A DNA stretch of 64,000 nt from JACVRW01 sp963733885 (lineage in GTDB: Bacteria; Actinomycetota; Thermoleophilia; Solirubrobacterales; Thermoleophilaceae). Shown one piece after another: positions 7,833-15,148 of the stretch. Location of the stretch: contig CAVTES010000005.1 in NCBI GenBank assembly GCA_963733885.1, positions 330,227 through 394,226 on the forward strand. Reading direction: 5' to 3'. Both the position numbers and the translations under genes were made by a program. The number at the start of each line of letters is the position of its first letter. Position 1 is the first letter of the stretch. A model generated the notes under the pieces. The model searched no databases and was not told the DNA's origin. It worked only from the letters and a program-made list of their open reading frames with translations.

Positions 7833-8769
7833 TGGCTAGTCCAATCCTCGATCGCACGACGCCCTGGTGGACGCCTCGAGCAGACGGCGGACGACTTTCT
7901 TCGCGGCGCCCGTCACGTGGGTCCGCAGATCCGGCGGTCGCGTGGCCTGCGTTCCACCAGTTCGTGACGAGCGCGGCGTAGTCGTCCGCGTTGTCTTCCC
8001 AGGTGAAGTGCCCGGCGTCGATGATGTCGAGCTTGCTCTTGGGCAGCCGCTCGTGGAGGTACTCGGCGTTCACCGGCGGCACGGCTGGGTCTCGCGCGCC
8101 GGCGATGATCTGCACCGGCGTCTGGATCTCGGGTAGCAGGTCGCGCAGGATGGGGAGTTGCGTCGGGTAGGCGCGCACGTAGCGCACCGACTCGACGAAG
8201 CGGTCACCCTCGTACGCGGTGAGGTAGTCCTCGCGGACATGCTCGGGAAGGTCGTAGCGCTCCACGTTGGTCAGTGCTCCGGCGACAATTTGGCGCGGGT
8301 CCGCGCTGCGGTACCCGTTGAGATCGGGCGCTTCGATGCAGTCCTTCAGTACCCCACCGAGCTGGAGGGGAAAGGCCGCGCCCCCACTCCCGACGACGAG
8401 GCTGCGCAGGCGGCCCGGATACATGGCGGCGGCGAAGAGCGAGGCCGCGGTGCCGATGTCGGGGCCGACGACGTGCGGCTGCTCGAGCCCGAAGGCATCG
8501 GCTGCGCGAATGACGAACTCGCCCATCGCGCGCGGCGACAGCAGCTCATCGCGACGTTGCGAGTGACCGAACCCCGGCAGGTCGATCGCCACCAGGTGCG
8601 TGTGCTCTGCGAGTCGCGCCCACGTCGGCTCGAAGGCGAGCAGGCTCTCGGGCCATGGACTCAGCAGCAATGCGTGGTCGTCCCGCTGCTTGCTCTCCGC
8701 GAAGCGGATCGACAACCCGTCGATGGTCCGGAACTCCGTCTGGATGGAACCGTTCAGCCAGTTGATCAC
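7765..8769 (-). CDS. Alpha/beta-fold hydrolase with Asp nucleophile (epoxide hydrolase / haloalkane dehalogenase-like)
   Basis: 334 aa from GTG at 8769. The frame is open for a further 287 codons upstream, but that part is low-complexity repeat DNA. The nucleophile elbow is VVGPDIGT with Asp104 instead of Ser, the mark of epoxide hydrolases, dehalogenases and some esterase-like relatives. Asp227 (GARDPAVPP) and His254 (DAGHFTWED) complete the triad. The start of the barrel has LLLSPWPES in place of the usual HG oxyanion motif. The last 50 or so residues are basic and lie antisense to the DsbA-like gene; a natural end would be expected near VTNWWNAGH, so the original stop may be lost. The true start is uncertain. 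Confidence 0.8.
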   Translation of the reverse strand: MINWLNGSIQTEFRTIDGLSIRFAESKQRDDHALLLSPWPESLLAFEPTWARLAEHTHLVAIDLPGFGHSQRRDELLSPRAMGEFVIRAADAFGLEQPHVVGPDIGTAASLFAAAMYPGRLRSLVVGSGGAAFPLQLGGVLKDCIEAPDLNGYRSADPRQIVAGALTNVERYDLPEHVREDYLTAYEGDRFVESVRYVRAYPTQLPILRDLLPEIQTPVQIIAGARDPAVPPVNAEYLHERLPKSKLDIIDAGHFTWEDNADDYAALVTNWWNAGHATAGSADPRDGRREESRPPSARGVHQGVVRSRIGLAIRGQARLRWPPPAPPGSANRGG

Positions 8770-8799
8770 GGCCTGAACCTTGACCGCTCCGCCGCTCTG

Positions 8800-8848
8800 T
8801 CTCGTCTGAGAGTTGCCTAGTCGGGGTCCCCAGTCCCCGGCTGGGGAG
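8800..8848 (-). repeat. Dispersed hairpin repeat, copy B
   Basis: Read on the minus strand: arms TCCCCAG and CTGGGGA around a 7-base loop, then GACTAGGCAACTCTCAGACG and AGA. It matches copy A (9646-9695) on the other strand over about 50 bases, and the similarity goes on for about 30 bases (GCGGAGC.GTCA.GG) up to the hydrolase start. It sits in the hydrolase leader. Confidence 0.65.
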
Positions 8849-8912
8849 GGAGCCGCGCGAGCCCTGCTCAGGCCCCAGGCACTTGGCGGCAGACCTACTG
8901 CGGGAACGGGCG

Positions 8913-9377
8913 TCAGCGTGAGGCGCCCGCGGCGGCCAACCCGAGCGCCAAGGCGTCCTCGACCACGGCGACGGCCGGGTCCGGCGCATGGTGGGCGAGT
9001 TGCGCCCGCGCGTCGTGGCCGAGCTTGGCCGCGACGGCCGCGCTTGCGGCTCCGATGGCGGCTGCCGGAAGCCACGGTGCTCGCCGGGTCCGCGCGAAGA
9101 GGGCGGCGGCCACCGCCCCCAGGGCCAGTCGGCCCGCGATCCCTGCCGGCGCGAGCCTGCTGGGCGTACCGGGCAGCTTGTCGGCGACGAGCTCGCCTAC
9201 CGCTGCCGCCACTAAGAGCCGTCTGGTCCACGGCCGCCGGAGGACCCGGGGCAGGGAGGAGTCCGAGCGCGCCACCACTGTTGCCACGCCGAGCTGGCTG
9301 CGCAGGCCGGACGCGGCACCGAGCAACACGCTGCCGACGACCGCACCTCGCCGCGTGGTTGCGCGATGCCTCGTCAC
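8913..9377 (-). CDS. Small integral membrane protein, DUF4126-like
   Basis: 154 aa from GTG at 9377 (VTRHRATTRRG); the frame is open further upstream but into repeat DNA. The sequence GSVLLGAASGLRSQLGVA, then GELVADKLPGTPSRL and AGIAGRLALGAVAAALF, is the pattern of DUF4126-like proteins, small Ala/Gly/Leu-rich membrane proteins of unknown function. Three or four weak membrane segments are visible. The Shine-Dalgarno site is poor. Upstream lies a partial repeat copy (9426-9454). The family assignment is by pattern only. Confidence 0.6.
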   Translation of the reverse strand: MTRHRATTRRGAVVGSVLLGAASGLRSQLGVATVVARSDSSLPRVLRRPWTRRLLVAAAVGELVADKLPGTPSRLAPAGIAGRLALGAVAAALFARTRRAPWLPAAAIGAASAAVAAKLGHDARAQLAHHAPDPAVAVVEDALALGLAAAGASR

Positions 9378-9425
9378 GATGTAGCTCGCGAGTGCTTGTG
9401 GTCCGGGCGAACGCTGACCTGCATT

Positions 9426-9454
9426 GCCTGAGATCTTGACCGCTCCGCGGCGCC
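9426..9454 (-). repeat. Dispersed repeat, copy C (partial)
   Basis: Minus-strand GGCGCCGCGGAGCGGTCAAG followed by ATCTCAGGC corresponds to the downstream flank of copy A (GGCGCCGCGGAGCCGTCACG). Only this distal part is present. It lies about 50 bases upstream of the DUF4126-like gene. Confidence 0.45.
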
Positions 9455-9565
9455 CCAGATGCCACCAGGCTGGTGATCGCCTGCCATGTCTCGCCCTCCT
9501 CAGAGCAGCCGCGCTGCTCACGTTCGGTTGTCGCGGAGGCCATCGTGCGTCTGCGCCGGCGTCGT

Positions 9566-9602
9566 CGCGTCTGAGACCTCCCCAGTCCGGGTGCCCAGTC
9601 CG
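9566..9602 (-). repeat. Dispersed repeat, copy D
   Basis: Minus strand: GGACTGGGCACCCGGACTGG followed by GGAGGTCTCAGACGCGACG. Order and spacing match copies A and B, but the ACTAGGCAAC core is degenerate. Confidence 0.5.
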
Positions 9603-9645
9603 CTCCACGCCCGTGAGACCCGGTTGACACGAACCCACGCGTTCC

Positions 9646-9695
9646 CTCCCCAGTCGATGGACTGGGGAGTCGGACTAGGCAACTCTCGGACGAGA
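9646..9695 (+). repeat. Dispersed hairpin repeat, copy A (perfect stem)
   Basis: Arms CTCCCCAGTC (9646-9655) and GACTGGGGAG (9660-9669) form a perfect 10-base-pair stem with loop GATG. They are followed by TCGGACTAGGCAACTCTCGG and ACGAGA. This is the best-formed copy. There is no T-run, so it is not a typical terminator. Confidence 0.7.
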
Positions 9696-9751
9696 GGGCG
9701 CCGCGGAGCCGTCACGGTCTCGGAACATACATTCGCTAGGCCGTAAAGGGA

Positions 9752-9776
9752 GACAACCCAGTGGCTCGTCTGAGAC
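9752..9776 (-). repeat. Dispersed repeat, copy F (partial)
   Basis: Minus strand GTCTCAGACGAGCC with a trailing CACTGGG; only the terminal near-palindrome TCTCAGACGAG and a scrap of flank remain. Confidence 0.35.
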
Positions 9777-10007
9777 GAAGATGATGATCGCTGCGATCGG
9801 CAGCGAGCCTTGGCCCAGCGCCAACCGGGCGGCGCGCAGCCGAGCGGCGACACCCATAGTGCGATCTCGCTGCACGTCAACGGCGTGGCGCACTCCCGGG
9901 TCGAGACAACACCGCCAGCCGGTGCTGTTGTGCAGCTGAGCTCACGGGTAGCGCCGGCCAGCCGCATCCTGGGGCGACATCTCAACAGGCGTTAGGATGT
10001 TGCCCCG

Positions 10008-10361
10008 GTGCCGGACCGCTGCGACCTCTTGTGCCTTGACCTGCCGCGCGCCGAGGCGCTGCGCCGCTCCCGGCTGTCAGCCGAGCGCGCCCAACAAAGC
10101 GCCGCAGCGGCGCGTTCGCTGGCAGATCCGACGAGGCTGATGCTCGCTGTGGCGCTTGGCGAAGGCGGCGAACTGTGCGTGTGCGACCTGAGCTGGATCG
10201 CCGAACGGCCCCAGAACCTCGTTTCCCACCACCTGCGGGCGCTTCGCGCCGCCGGCCTCGCGCACGGGCGCCGCGACGGGAAGATGGTGATGTATTCGCT
10301 GACAGCCCGGGGTAGAACGCTCCTCGCGGCGACCGTGAGTCTAGAGAGCGCGAGCGCGTGA
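10008..10361 (+). CDS. ArsR/SmtB-family metal sensor, CadC-like
   Basis: 117 aa from GTG at 10008. Winged helix: RSLADPTRLMLAVAL, then WIAERPQNLVSHHLRALRAAGLAHGRRDGKMVMYSLT. Cys5, Cys9, Cys57 and Cys59 (RCDLLC and ELCVCDL) match the arrangement of the Cd/Pb/Zn alpha3N site of CadC (C7, C11, C58, C60 in the plasmid pI258 protein). The next gene, a cation diffusion facilitator, overlaps by four bases. Together they form a metal-efflux operon in which the sensor releases DNA on binding Cd, Pb or a similar soft metal. The metal preference is inferred from the Cys set. Confidence 0.92.
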   Translation: MPDRCDLLCLDLPRAEALRRSRLSAERAQQSAAAARSLADPTRLMLAVALGEGGELCVCDLSWIAERPQNLVSHHLRALRAAGLAHGRRDGKMVMYSLTARGRTLLAATVSLESASA

Positions 10362-11080
10362 GTATCTCGGAGCTTGCCGTTCGCCCCCAGCCTCCCGGGA
10401 AGTCGGAGCTGCCCGGCGCGGACCATCTCCATGCGGTGCGGCGGGTCAAGCAGCTGTCCTGGCTCAGCCTGGTCTGGATGGGCGCAGAGGGCACCGTCGC
10501 AATCGTGGCGGGTGCTTTGGCCGGCTCGATCGCGCTCATCGGCTTCGGCATCGACTCCGCGATCGAAGGGTTCGCCAGCGCGATCATCGTCTGGCGCTTC
10601 ACCGGCTCACGGGTCCACTCCCAAGCCGCCGAGCAGCGCGCCCAGAAGCTGGTGGCGGCCCAGTTCTTCCTACTGGCCCCCTACGTCGCGTTCGAGGCCA
10701 TACACCGGCTGGCGACCGGGGAGCGCCCGGAAGTGAGCTGGCTGGGCATGGCCCTCACAGCTACCAGCTTGATCGGAATGCCTCTGCTTGGCCTTGCCAA
10801 GATCAGGCTCGCCCATCAGCTCGGCTCCCCCGCCACCAAGGGCGAGGGCAACCAAAACCTGCTTTGCGCCTACCTTGCAGGCGCGGTGCTGCTCGGCCTT
10901 GCGGCCAATGCCGCCTTCGGGCTGTGGTGGCTCGACCCGTTCGCCGCGCTCGTGATCGCGGCGGTCGCGGTGCGGGAGGGCGTTCAGACCTGGCGCGGCG
11001 AGGGTTGCTGCGCAGCACCCGAGCTGTCGCTCCAGTCCGAATCCTGCGCGGACGGCTGCTGCGGCACGGCAGCGGGCTAG
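10358..11080 (+). CDS. Cation diffusion facilitator (CDF)-type transporter with Cys-rich tail
   Basis: 240 aa; GTG at 10358 overlaps the sensor stop. About six membrane segments are visible. Segments SLVWMGAEGTVAIVAGALAG and ALIGFGIDSAIEGFASAI carry the metal-site Asp (GIDS). The C-terminus lacks the usual 80-100-residue cytoplasmic domain. Instead it ends in a Cys-rich tail (GEGCCAAPE, ESCADGCCG; six Cys), which suggests soft-metal binding and fits the CadC-like sensor next to it. The protein probably exports Cd, Zn or Pb in exchange for protons. Confidence 0.85.
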   Translation: MSISELAVRPQPPGKSELPGADHLHAVRRVKQLSWLSLVWMGAEGTVAIVAGALAGSIALIGFGIDSAIEGFASAIIVWRFTGSRVHSQAAEQRAQKLVAAQFFLLAPYVAFEAIHRLATGERPEVSWLGMALTATSLIGMPLLGLAKIRLAHQLGSPATKGEGNQNLLCAYLAGAVLLGLAANAAFGLWWLDPFAALVIAAVAVREGVQTWRGEGCCAAPELSLQSESCADGCCGTAAG

Positions 11081-11206
11081 CCTGGCCGTCGAGCTCTGCT
11101 GGAGGTCACGTACTCGTTGAGCGATCTGTCGCGGACGTTCCGCACCTGGCAAGCCTTCGACTCCTAGCGGCTGCCTCCGCGATCTTCATCGCATGGCACG
11201 GTGCCG

Positions 11207-11548
11207 TCAGTCGGCGAACTCGTCGATCACCTCTCGCAGCATGGCGAGTGACGGACGCCATTCGAGGCGGTCGTACGAGGCCTTGACCGCGGTGATGTCC
11301 AGCAGACCGCGCTCGCGCGCGGTCTGGAAGGCGTCGTGCAGCTCGTCGTGGGAGAGCACCTCGGCGAGGTCCACGAGCGTCCGGGAGACGCTCGTGACGG
11401 GGATCCCTTTGTGGATCGTGATGTCGTCGGGATGCAGGAGTGGAACGCGGTGGACCGCGACGCCCGGCGGGGCGGGAATCGCGGACCGCGGATCGTCGGC
11501 GCAGCCAGGGACTATTACGTCGATGGGCTCTTGCTCGAACTCGGGCAT
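11207..11548 (-). pseudogene. C-terminal fragment of DUF559/AbiEi-like protein
   Basis: The 113-residue frame starts abruptly after a stop codon and has no credible start. VHRVPLLHPDDITIHKGIPV and TSVSRTLVDLAEVLSHDELH match the middle of the DUF559/type IV antitoxin-like proteins abundant in Thermoleophilia, where a helical and nuclease-like C-terminus follows an N-terminal winged helix. The N-terminal winged helix is missing and the C-terminal part is short. Probably a decayed gene. A fragment of the matching N-terminal type occurs at 37123-37203. Confidence 0.55.
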
Positions 11549-11817
11549 GTCCGGACTTTCGCGCAGTACTTGTTACGGCGGGCGCGCGTGTCTAACAACC
11601 CTGCGACAAGTGCGGTGGCCCCTGAGTCCGATGGATCGCGTGGTGGTCCTGGTCGTGTTGACCTCGTCGCTCACGACTAGGCGCCCGCCGACCGCGCCGT
11701 CACGCATAGTCTTGAGACGATTCTCGGCCGCCCTCTTGACCGCTGTCTGAGTTCGTCACAGATCACCGCGATGACTTCGACTAGTCCTCGGATGCACCAC
11801 ATCGATCCGCTAACCCG

Positions 11818-13620
11818 ATGCGCGCGGCGGGGGCTGTCCAGGCCGGAATGCGCTCGCGGCTGACGTCCCTCTGCGTGCCCGGAACGAGGGCCGATCGGCA
11901 GATGAAGGCGCTGAGCCTTCCTTGCGATGAGGTCGTCCTCGACCTGGAGGACGCCGTGGCGGCCGAGCACAAGGACGACGCGCGCGCGACGGTCGTCCGG
12001 ACTCTGGCCGACCCGGCCTGGGCCTCCCGGACGGTGGCGGTGCGCGTCAACGCGGGCAGCCAGTCGGACCTGGAAGCCGTGGCCGGAGCCGCCGGGCCCG
12101 AGGGGTTGACCGTGCTGCTGCCAAAGGTCGAGCGTCCCGAGCAGGTCGTGGCAGCCGCTGAACGGTTGACCGGCACAGGGATCGGCCTGCAGGCGCTGAT
12201 CGAGACCCCGGCCGGGTCCGTCGCGGCACACGAGATTGCCGTCGCCGATGCTTCGCTGGTCGCGTTGCTGATCGGGTACGCCGATCTGGGCGCCGAGCTC
12301 GGTCGCCGCGGAGCCGAGCGCGATCCGAGGCGCTGGTTGGTGCACCAAGAGAGGGTGTTGGGCGCGGCCCGTACCGCTGGCGTGCAGGCGCTCGACGGCC
12401 CGTTTCTCGATGTGGCCGATGAGCCCGGCTTGCGCGCCTCGGCGCGGGTCGCACGTGACCTCGGATTCGACGGGAAGTGGGCGATTCACCCGCGACAGCT
12501 AGAGGTGATTGCAAGCGTCCTTCGTTCGACGGCAGCCGAGCGTGCCGAAGCCCGCGCCGTCGAACGCGTGCTTGCCGACAGTCAGGGCGTCGCGGTCCTC
12601 GACGGCAGGATGATCGACGAGGCTCACCGGCGCCAAGCGAGGCGGATCCTCGGCTCCGAAGCCGCCGCGCCGGCGCACGCGCGTCCGACCGTCGTGCGAC
12701 GTGCGTCCCGGACGCGAACAGTCGCGGCCCCCTATGCCGACGAGCTGCAGATCGGGCAGGTATTCGACGCTCCGGGACTCACGCTCGACGCCGGCCTCAC
12801 CACGCTGCATCGTGCGGCGTGTGGAGATCGGCTTCCGCTCGCGCTCGACGCCGACCTGGCCGAGCGCGTGACCGGCAGCCCTCGCCTGCTTGCGCATCCG
12901 GCCATGGTCGCCGACGTCATCATCGGCCAGTCCACGCAGCCGAGCGGACGGGTGCTCGGCAACCTGTTCTATCGCGGAATGGCACTCGCTCCGGTGCGGC
13001 TCGGCACCACCTTGCGCACCCGCACCGAGGTCGTCGCCATCGAACCGACGCGCGACGGAGCACGCGCGAAGGTGACGCTGCGGGCCACCACCACCGACGC
13101 GGCCGGAAAGCTGATCGCCTCCTACCTGCGCTGCCCCCTGCTGCCCGCACGGGAGACTGTTCAGCCGTTGGGAACTGTGCCCGACGCGCCGCTCGACTTC
13201 ACCGTGCCGGACTGGGACCTCGACGCACATCCACAAGGGGAACCCCTTGTCGCCGGGGACCGCTTCGACGTTGAAAGCCACGAAACGGTCACGCTCGCGC
13301 CTGAGCTCGCACGAGCGACACTGAACCTGGCGATGACGCACACGGATGCACAGGCCGGAGCCCACGGTCGCCGTCTGGTCTACGGCGGCCACGCGATTGG
13401 CATCGCGCTCGCGCACGCCTGCCGGGCCTTGCCGGGGCTGGTCACGGTCCTCGCGTGGCGCTCCTGCGATCACCTCGGTCCCGTCTTCGAGGAGGATCGA
13501 CTCACCTCGTTGGTTGAGGTCCTCGGCGTCGAAGGACCCGTTGTCGATCTCAAGATCGTCCTCTCCAACGACGATGGCGACGTGCTCGACTGGCGCCCCG
13601 CCGTGCTCTACGCCGCATGA
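11818..13620 (+). CDS. Fusion protein: CitE-type citramalyl/malyl-CoA lyase plus MaoC-type enoyl-CoA hydratase
   Basis: 600 aa from ATG at 11818 (ATG at 11848, residue 11, is an equally good start: MRSRLTSLCVPGTRADR). Residues about 11-285 are an HpcH/HpaI-CitE lyase barrel: SLCVPGTRADRQMKAL, CDEVVLDLEDAV (metal Asp/Glu), QALIETPAGSVAAHEIA (metal Glu) and KWAIHPRQL. Residues about 300-600 are a double hot-dog hydratase of the mesaconyl-CoA hydratase/MaoC type, with THTDAQAGAHGRRLVYGGHA. A lyase of this class splits citramalyl-CoA or malyl-CoA to acetyl-CoA plus pyruvate or glyoxylate; the hydratase would supply its substrate. The next gene, a CoA-transferase, overlaps by four bases. Confidence 0.88.
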   Translation: MRAAGAVQAGMRSRLTSLCVPGTRADRQMKALSLPCDEVVLDLEDAVAAEHKDDARATVVRTLADPAWASRTVAVRVNAGSQSDLEAVAGAAGPEGLTVLLPKVERPEQVVAAAERLTGTGIGLQALIETPAGSVAAHEIAVADASLVALLIGYADLGAELGRRGAERDPRRWLVHQERVLGAARTAGVQALDGPFLDVADEPGLRASARVARDLGFDGKWAIHPRQLEVIASVLRSTAAERAEARAVERVLADSQGVAVLDGRMIDEAHRRQARRILGSEAAAPAHARPTVVRRASRTRTVAAPYADELQIGQVFDAPGLTLDAGLTTLHRAACGDRLPLALDADLAERVTGSPRLLAHPAMVADVIIGQSTQPSGRVLGNLFYRGMALAPVRLGTTLRTRTEVVAIEPTRDGARAKVTLRATTTDAAGKLIASYLRCPLLPARETVQPLGTVPDAPLDFTVPDWDLDAHPQGEPLVAGDRFDVESHETVTLAPELARATLNLAMTHTDAQAGAHGRRLVYGGHAIGIALAHACRALPGLVTVLAWRSCDHLGPVFEEDRLTSLVEVLGVEGPVVDLKIVLSNDDGDVLDWRPAVLYAA

Positions 13621-14822
13621 CTGACGGCATCCTCCACGACCTGACCGTGATCGAGGGCTCCGCCTTCGTCGCGGCGCCGCTGGGCGGGATGACCCTCGCC
13701 CAGCTGGGCGCGGACGTGATCCGCTTCGACCAGATCGGCGGCGGCTTGGACCGCGATCGCTGGCCGCTGGCGGCGGGCGGGCAGAGCCTCTTCTGGGCGG
13801 GCCTGAACAAGGGCAAGCGCTCGATCGAGGTCGATCTGCACTCCGATGAAGGACGTGAGCTGGTCACGGCGCTCGTCGCCGCGGCCGGAAACCTGCTGAC
13901 GAACTTCCCCGCGCGGGGCTGGCTGGCGTATGTCGCGCTCCGCGCGCGCCGGGACGACCTCGTGATGGTCGCGCTCACCGGCAATCCAGATGGAACGAGC
14001 GAGGTGGACTACACCGTCAACCCCGCTACCGGCTTCCCGTTCGCCACCGGTCCGCGCGATTTCGCCGGTCCTCTCAACAGCGTCCTGCCGGCTTGGGACG
14101 CGGTCATGGGCGGTCTCGCGGCAACCGGACTCCTCGCCGCCGACCGCCACCGAGCTCGCACCGGGGAAGGCAACCTGATCAGGCTCGCGCTCTCAGACGT
14201 CGCTTTCGCGATGGTCGGCCATCTCGGCCGCGTTGCCGAGGTGGAATTGGGCGGTCGCGACATGCCCCGCGACGGCAACTATCTCTACGGCGCCTTCGGA
14301 CACGACTTCGAGACCAGCGACGGCCGGCGGGTAATGGTGGTGGCACTCACGCCGCGGCAGTGGAAGGCGCTGCTCGACGCCACCGGCCTGCACGAGCAGA
14401 TGTTGAAGATCGCCGATGCGACCGGGTTCGATCTCGACACAGAGACGGGACGCTTCCAGGCCCGCGACTTCATCGCGGCTGTCCTGCGTCCGTGGTTCGG
14501 CGAGCGGAGCCTGGCTGCGATCCGCGAGAGCTTCGCCGGCACCACGGTCTCGTGGGGTCCCTACCAGACCTTCACGCAGCTGGTCGAAGAGGATCCGCGC
14601 GCGACCACCGACAACCCAATCTGGGAGCGGATCGATCACCCCGGCGTCGGGGCATACCGGATGCCCGGCTCGCCGCTCAGCTTCTCCAATGCCGAGCGCG
14701 ATCCAGTTCGCCGCGCTCCGCTGCTCGGGGAGCACACCGAAGCGATCCTCGCTGACCTAGCGGGTCTCAGCACGCTCGAGATCGGGCGACTACACGATGC
14801 GGGGGTCGTGCGCTGTCGCTGA
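13617..14822 (+). CDS. Family III CoA-transferase (CaiB/BaiF)
   Basis: 401 aa; ATGA overlap with the fusion gene. Family features: LTVIEGSAFVAAPLGGMTLAQLGADVIRFDQ at the start (Rossmann-like CoA-binding region), LNKGKRSIEVDL, the likely nucleophile Asp161 in LPAWDAVMGG, and LLGEHTEAIL at the end. It moves CoA between carboxylic acids. Translational coupling to a lyase-hydratase fusion suggests activation of itaconate, mesaconate or a similar C5 diacid. The family is certain; the substrate is inference. Confidence 0.92.
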   Translation: MTDGILHDLTVIEGSAFVAAPLGGMTLAQLGADVIRFDQIGGGLDRDRWPLAAGGQSLFWAGLNKGKRSIEVDLHSDEGRELVTALVAAAGNLLTNFPARGWLAYVALRARRDDLVMVALTGNPDGTSEVDYTVNPATGFPFATGPRDFAGPLNSVLPAWDAVMGGLAATGLLAADRHRARTGEGNLIRLALSDVAFAMVGHLGRVAEVELGGRDMPRDGNYLYGAFGHDFETSDGRRVMVVALTPRQWKALLDATGLHEQMLKIADATGFDLDTETGRFQARDFIAAVLRPWFGERSLAAIRESFAGTTVSWGPYQTFTQLVEEDPRATTDNPIWERIDHPGVGAYRMPGSPLSFSNAERDPVRRAPLLGEHTEAILADLAGLSTLEIGRLHDAGVVRCR

Positions 14823-15148
14823 GCGATCTCACTCGGCAGGTGCACAGAAACGCCGAGAGCTGGCGCAACTGACGCGGCGCCTCGTTGCGGGCGTCACCGC
14901 TACGCCGCGGCAGGTACTTGGGATGGCGTCGTTGCGGCCGGATCGCGGATCGTACGGCTAGCCGCACCTCGATTCGGCGGGAACCCCCTATTGGCGCCAC
15001 CCGTTCGCCGCTGAAGACTCCTGGCTATGGATCCGCGACTGACCTGGGAGGCCGTTCAGGCGAAGCTGACGGATCAGCGCCGCAGAGCTCGACGAAGGCG
15101 GTTGTGACGCGGCGAGGTCGCGTGGCAGGGCAATGAGCTGAGCGGCCG
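14823..15148. other. Intergenic region, 326 bases, no clear gene
   Basis: Nothing firm. A 26-codon reading frame at 15027-15107 on the plus strand (MDPRLTWEAVQAKL, then an Arg-rich end) has an actinobacterial codon pattern and could be a leftover N-terminus or a microprotein, but no ribosome site supports it. No strong hairpin was seen. Confidence 0.4.

Larger units (their letters stand above)
9378..10007. other. 630-base gene-poor region rich in dispersed repeats
   Basis: No convincing gene. It contains repeat copies C (9426-9454), D (9566-9602), A (9646-9695) and F (9752-9776), in both orientations. Long frames that run through it on both strands translate to recurring short peptides (DWG..LG.S.TR), which is what translation of the repeats gives. 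Just before the ArsR-type gene, ACATC (9977-9981) and GATGT (9996-10000) form a weak inverted repeat that could be its operator. Confidence 0.6.

Noticed and set aside
8770..9630. Long 5' extension of the alpha/beta hydrolase frame
   Set aside because: Translates to repeat-derived peptides (DWAPGLGRSQTR and similar) and low-complexity Arg/Gly; the enzyme homology begins at 8769.
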